DNA from: Sapria himalayana | Taxonomy: Eukaryota > Streptophyta > Magnoliopsida > Malpighiales > Rafflesiaceae | NCBI GenBank assembly: GCA_029783825.1 | Contig: JAREIK010003419.1 | Coordinates: forward strand, 113,494-177,493 | Length of the DNA: 64,000 nucleotides | Direction of reading: 5' to 3' | Shown here: in pieces, positions 61,601 through 64,000 of the stretch | Numbering within the stretch: position 1 is the stretch's first letter | How the letters are laid out: each line of letters opens with the position of its first letter | Position numbers and translations under genes: made by a program | Notes under the pieces: model-generated | Seen by the model: only the letters and a program-made list of their open reading frames with translations | Told to the model about the DNA's origin: nothing | Database searches by the model: none

Positions 61601-64000
61601 TTTTAGGCATTTAGTGGTTTATAGGTTTTAATTAAAATATGAAATAACAAAAAATTTATTTTTGATATTTTTTCAAATTTTCAAAGGTTATAACATTTGA
61701 AAATATAATAATTTTAAAATTTTTTAAAAATGTTTATACAATATTTAGTAATAATAATTATTATAACTATATATAATATCAACTAAATATAAACAATTTT
61801 ATTGATAGATATTATATCAATTATCAAAAAATAAATTAATAAACTATTATTAATATGATAGATATAAATTAAAAATATAATGAAAAAACCTAAAATGATT
61901 CAAAATCCAAGTAAAATTTATTACTAAATAATAATTTTTTTTAGTTTTGGCATCATTTTATAAGATTATATGTTTTTTTGATGAAAAATAATTTATTTAA
62001 ATTATATTTGTATCACTCATAATTTATTTTGTAATTAATATTTCTATAAATTATTTAAATTATATTTAAGGTTTACGAGTTCAAAGGTTTAAGTATTTAG
62101 GGGCTTTGGGGTTTAGGAGTTTAAATATTTATGTATTTAGGGATTTAATGGTTTATAAGTTTTATTTAAACAATGATATAACAATAAATTTATTTTTGTT
62201 ATTTTTTCTCATTTTTGAAGGTTATAAACTTTGAAAATATAACAATTTTTAAATTTTTTTTATATGTGAATACTATATTTAGTTATGATAATCTTAATAA
62301 TTATATATCATATAAATTCAATATAAACAATTATATTGAAATATATTATATTAATGATCAAAAAATAAATTAATAAACTATTATTAATAAGATAGATATT
62401 ATTTTAAATATATTTGCAAATCGTAAATTTATTCAAAATCAAAGTAATATATATTACAAAATAATACTTTCTTTGTTTTTTTTTCTTTTTATAAGTTTAT
62501 ATTTTTTGTTATTAAAAGTAAATTATTTAAATTATATTTGTCTTCCTCATAATTAATTTTTAATTTATAATTCTATAAAAATAAACTAATAAATAATTAA
62601 AATGAATATTTAAAATTATAATGAATACAAATAAAATACAGATTTATTATTTATTATTCAGGATATACAAGTTTAATGGTTTAAGTATTTAGGCTTTTTG
62701 GGGTTTAGTGATTTAAGTGTTTAGGCCTTAAGTGATTTATAGTTTTTATATAAAGAATGAAAAAATAAAAAATTTAATTTTTTGATTTTTTTTAATTTTT
62801 GATGGTTATAACCTTTGAAAATATAAAAATTTTTACTTTTTTTTAAATGTGAATACAATATTTAGTTATAATAATCATTATATTTATATATCATATAAAT
62901 TTATTATAAACAATTTTATTGATAAATATTCTAATAATGATCAAAAAATAAATTAATAATCTATTATTAATAAGATAGATATCAATTAAAATATATTACA
63001 AAACCTAAAATGATTCAGAAGAAAATCAAAATATATTAGTATATAATAATTTTTTGTATTGAAATTTTCTTTTCTTTTAAAAAGTTTATCAATAATTTTT
63101 TGATGAAAAATAATTTATATAAATTATATTTGTCCAACTCAATTTATTTTGTAATTAATATTTATATATAATTAAACAAATAAATAATTAAAATGAATAT
63201 TTAAAATTATAATAAAAAAATGAGATTAATTATTTATTATTAAGGGATACCGGTTTAATTTAAATTAGATCTGTCTCACTAATAATTTATTTTGTAATTA
63301 ATATTTCTATAAAAATAAACTGATAAATAATTAAAATTAAAATTTAAAATTATACTGAATAAAAATTAAAATGACATTTAAGATTTATTATTAATGTATA
63401 CCAGTTTAATAGTTTAAGTATTTAGAGGTTTTGTCGTTAGGAGTTTAGCGATTTATGTTTTTAGGCTTTTAGTGGTTTATAGGTTTTATATAAAAAAATA
63501 AAATAATAAAAAAAGTTTCTATAATTTGTTATCATTTTAATAGGTTATAACCTTTAAAATATAATAATTTTTACAATTTTGAAATGTGAATACAATATTT
63601 AGTTATAATAATATTAAAAATTATATATCATATAAATTCAATATAAATAATTTTTTGATAGATGATATAATAATGATTAAAATAAAAAATAAATTTTTTA
63701 AAATAGATATGTCTTACTAATAATTTATTTTGTAATTAATATTTCTATAAAAATAAACTGATAAATAATTAAAATAAAAATTTAAAATTACACTTAATAA
63801 AATTAAAATGATATTTATGATTTATTATTAAAGTATACCAATTTAATAGTTTAAATATTTTGAAGTTTTGTTGTTTAGGATTAAAAAATAGGCATTTTGT
63901 GGTTTATAGGTTTTATTAAAAATAAAATAACAAAATAAAATTTTGAAATTTTTTGTCAGTTTCATAGGTTATAACCTTTGAAAATATAAAAAGTATTTAA
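55631..64000 (+). repeat. AT-rich satellite array, plus orientation (block 8)
   Basis: About 13-14 units running to the window edge, no gene. 55990-57990 mirrors 23440-25500 in reverse complement, including shared deletions. 59590-64000 repeats the unit order of the ~5.03-kb higher-order repeat at 12470 and 17520 (the ATATAGGGGTATCGGG subtype lies at about 60810). The units at 63255-63560 resemble 9965-10270. The open frame 58577-58768 (minus) is an A/T artefact. Confidence 0.93.
58537..58564. repeat. 28-bp perfect palindrome of the satellite
   Basis: Half-site ATTTTCAAAGGTTA with its exact complement, in the terminal plus-oriented array. Confidence 0.93.

Noticed and set aside
3411..64000. 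Organellar (mitochondrial or plastid) origin because of the high A+T
   Set aside because: No organellar genes; tandem satellite with LINE and hAT insertions is a nuclear feature.

Overview
This is a nuclear, non-genic, repeat-dominated stretch of a plant genome, most likely an angiosperm and probably a eudicot. The evidence for a plant is the LINE type (ORF1 with a DUF4283-like region and CCHC knuckle; ORF2 with APE-type endonuclease, reverse transcriptase, zf-RVT and a plant-type RNase H) and a RICESLEEPER/DAYSLEEPER-like hAT transposase remnant. I found no intact host gene, tRNA, rRNA or CRISPR array. The species cannot be named from the sequence. All similarity and periodicity statements come from reading the sequence by eye; no alignment was computed. 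Layout: 1-3410 is the 3' part of a LINE (RT, zf-RVT, RNase H, long 3' UTR). From 3411 to 64000 the background is one extremely A+T-rich satellite family, about 49 kb and roughly 80 monomers of about 600 bp, with some ~740-bp variants. The monomers run in plus orientation at 3411-21170, minus at 21171-55630, and plus again at 55631-64000. The satellite is interrupted by two copies of a ~566-bp MITE-like insert (4866-5431, 11896-12462), a decayed hAT transposon (6541-9437), an inverted 3'-end fragment of the same hAT (26176-26966), and a complete but decayed 6.5-kb LINE with target-site duplications (46255-52730). Each satellite monomer has a recognisable internal plan. It starts with a ~90-bp block of TTTA-led octamers in 8-bp phase that resembles degenerate telomere repeat. 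Next comes a short A/T hairpin (AATAACAAAAA and its complement). Then comes a 26-32 bp palindrome with half-site TTTTCAAAGGTTA, and finally about 400 bp of A/T-rich sequence. Monomer subtypes are arranged in higher-order repeats: a ~3.5-kb period at 36.5-43.6 kb, a ~5.03-kb period at 12.5-21.2 kb and again at 59.6-64 kb, and a ~7.03-kb-offset duplication of 3.4-6.2 kb onto 10.4-13.2 kb. Segments carrying the same rare deletions occur in both orientations, so the array has evolved by segmental duplication and inversion, carrying its transposon insertions along. Every transposon coding region is broken by stops and frameshifts, so nothing here is expected to make functional protein. The most interesting part is the satellite architecture (conserved dyad plus octamer block, higher-order repeats, orientation switches). 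It is compatible with a centromeric or other heterochromatic domain, but that function is inference only.
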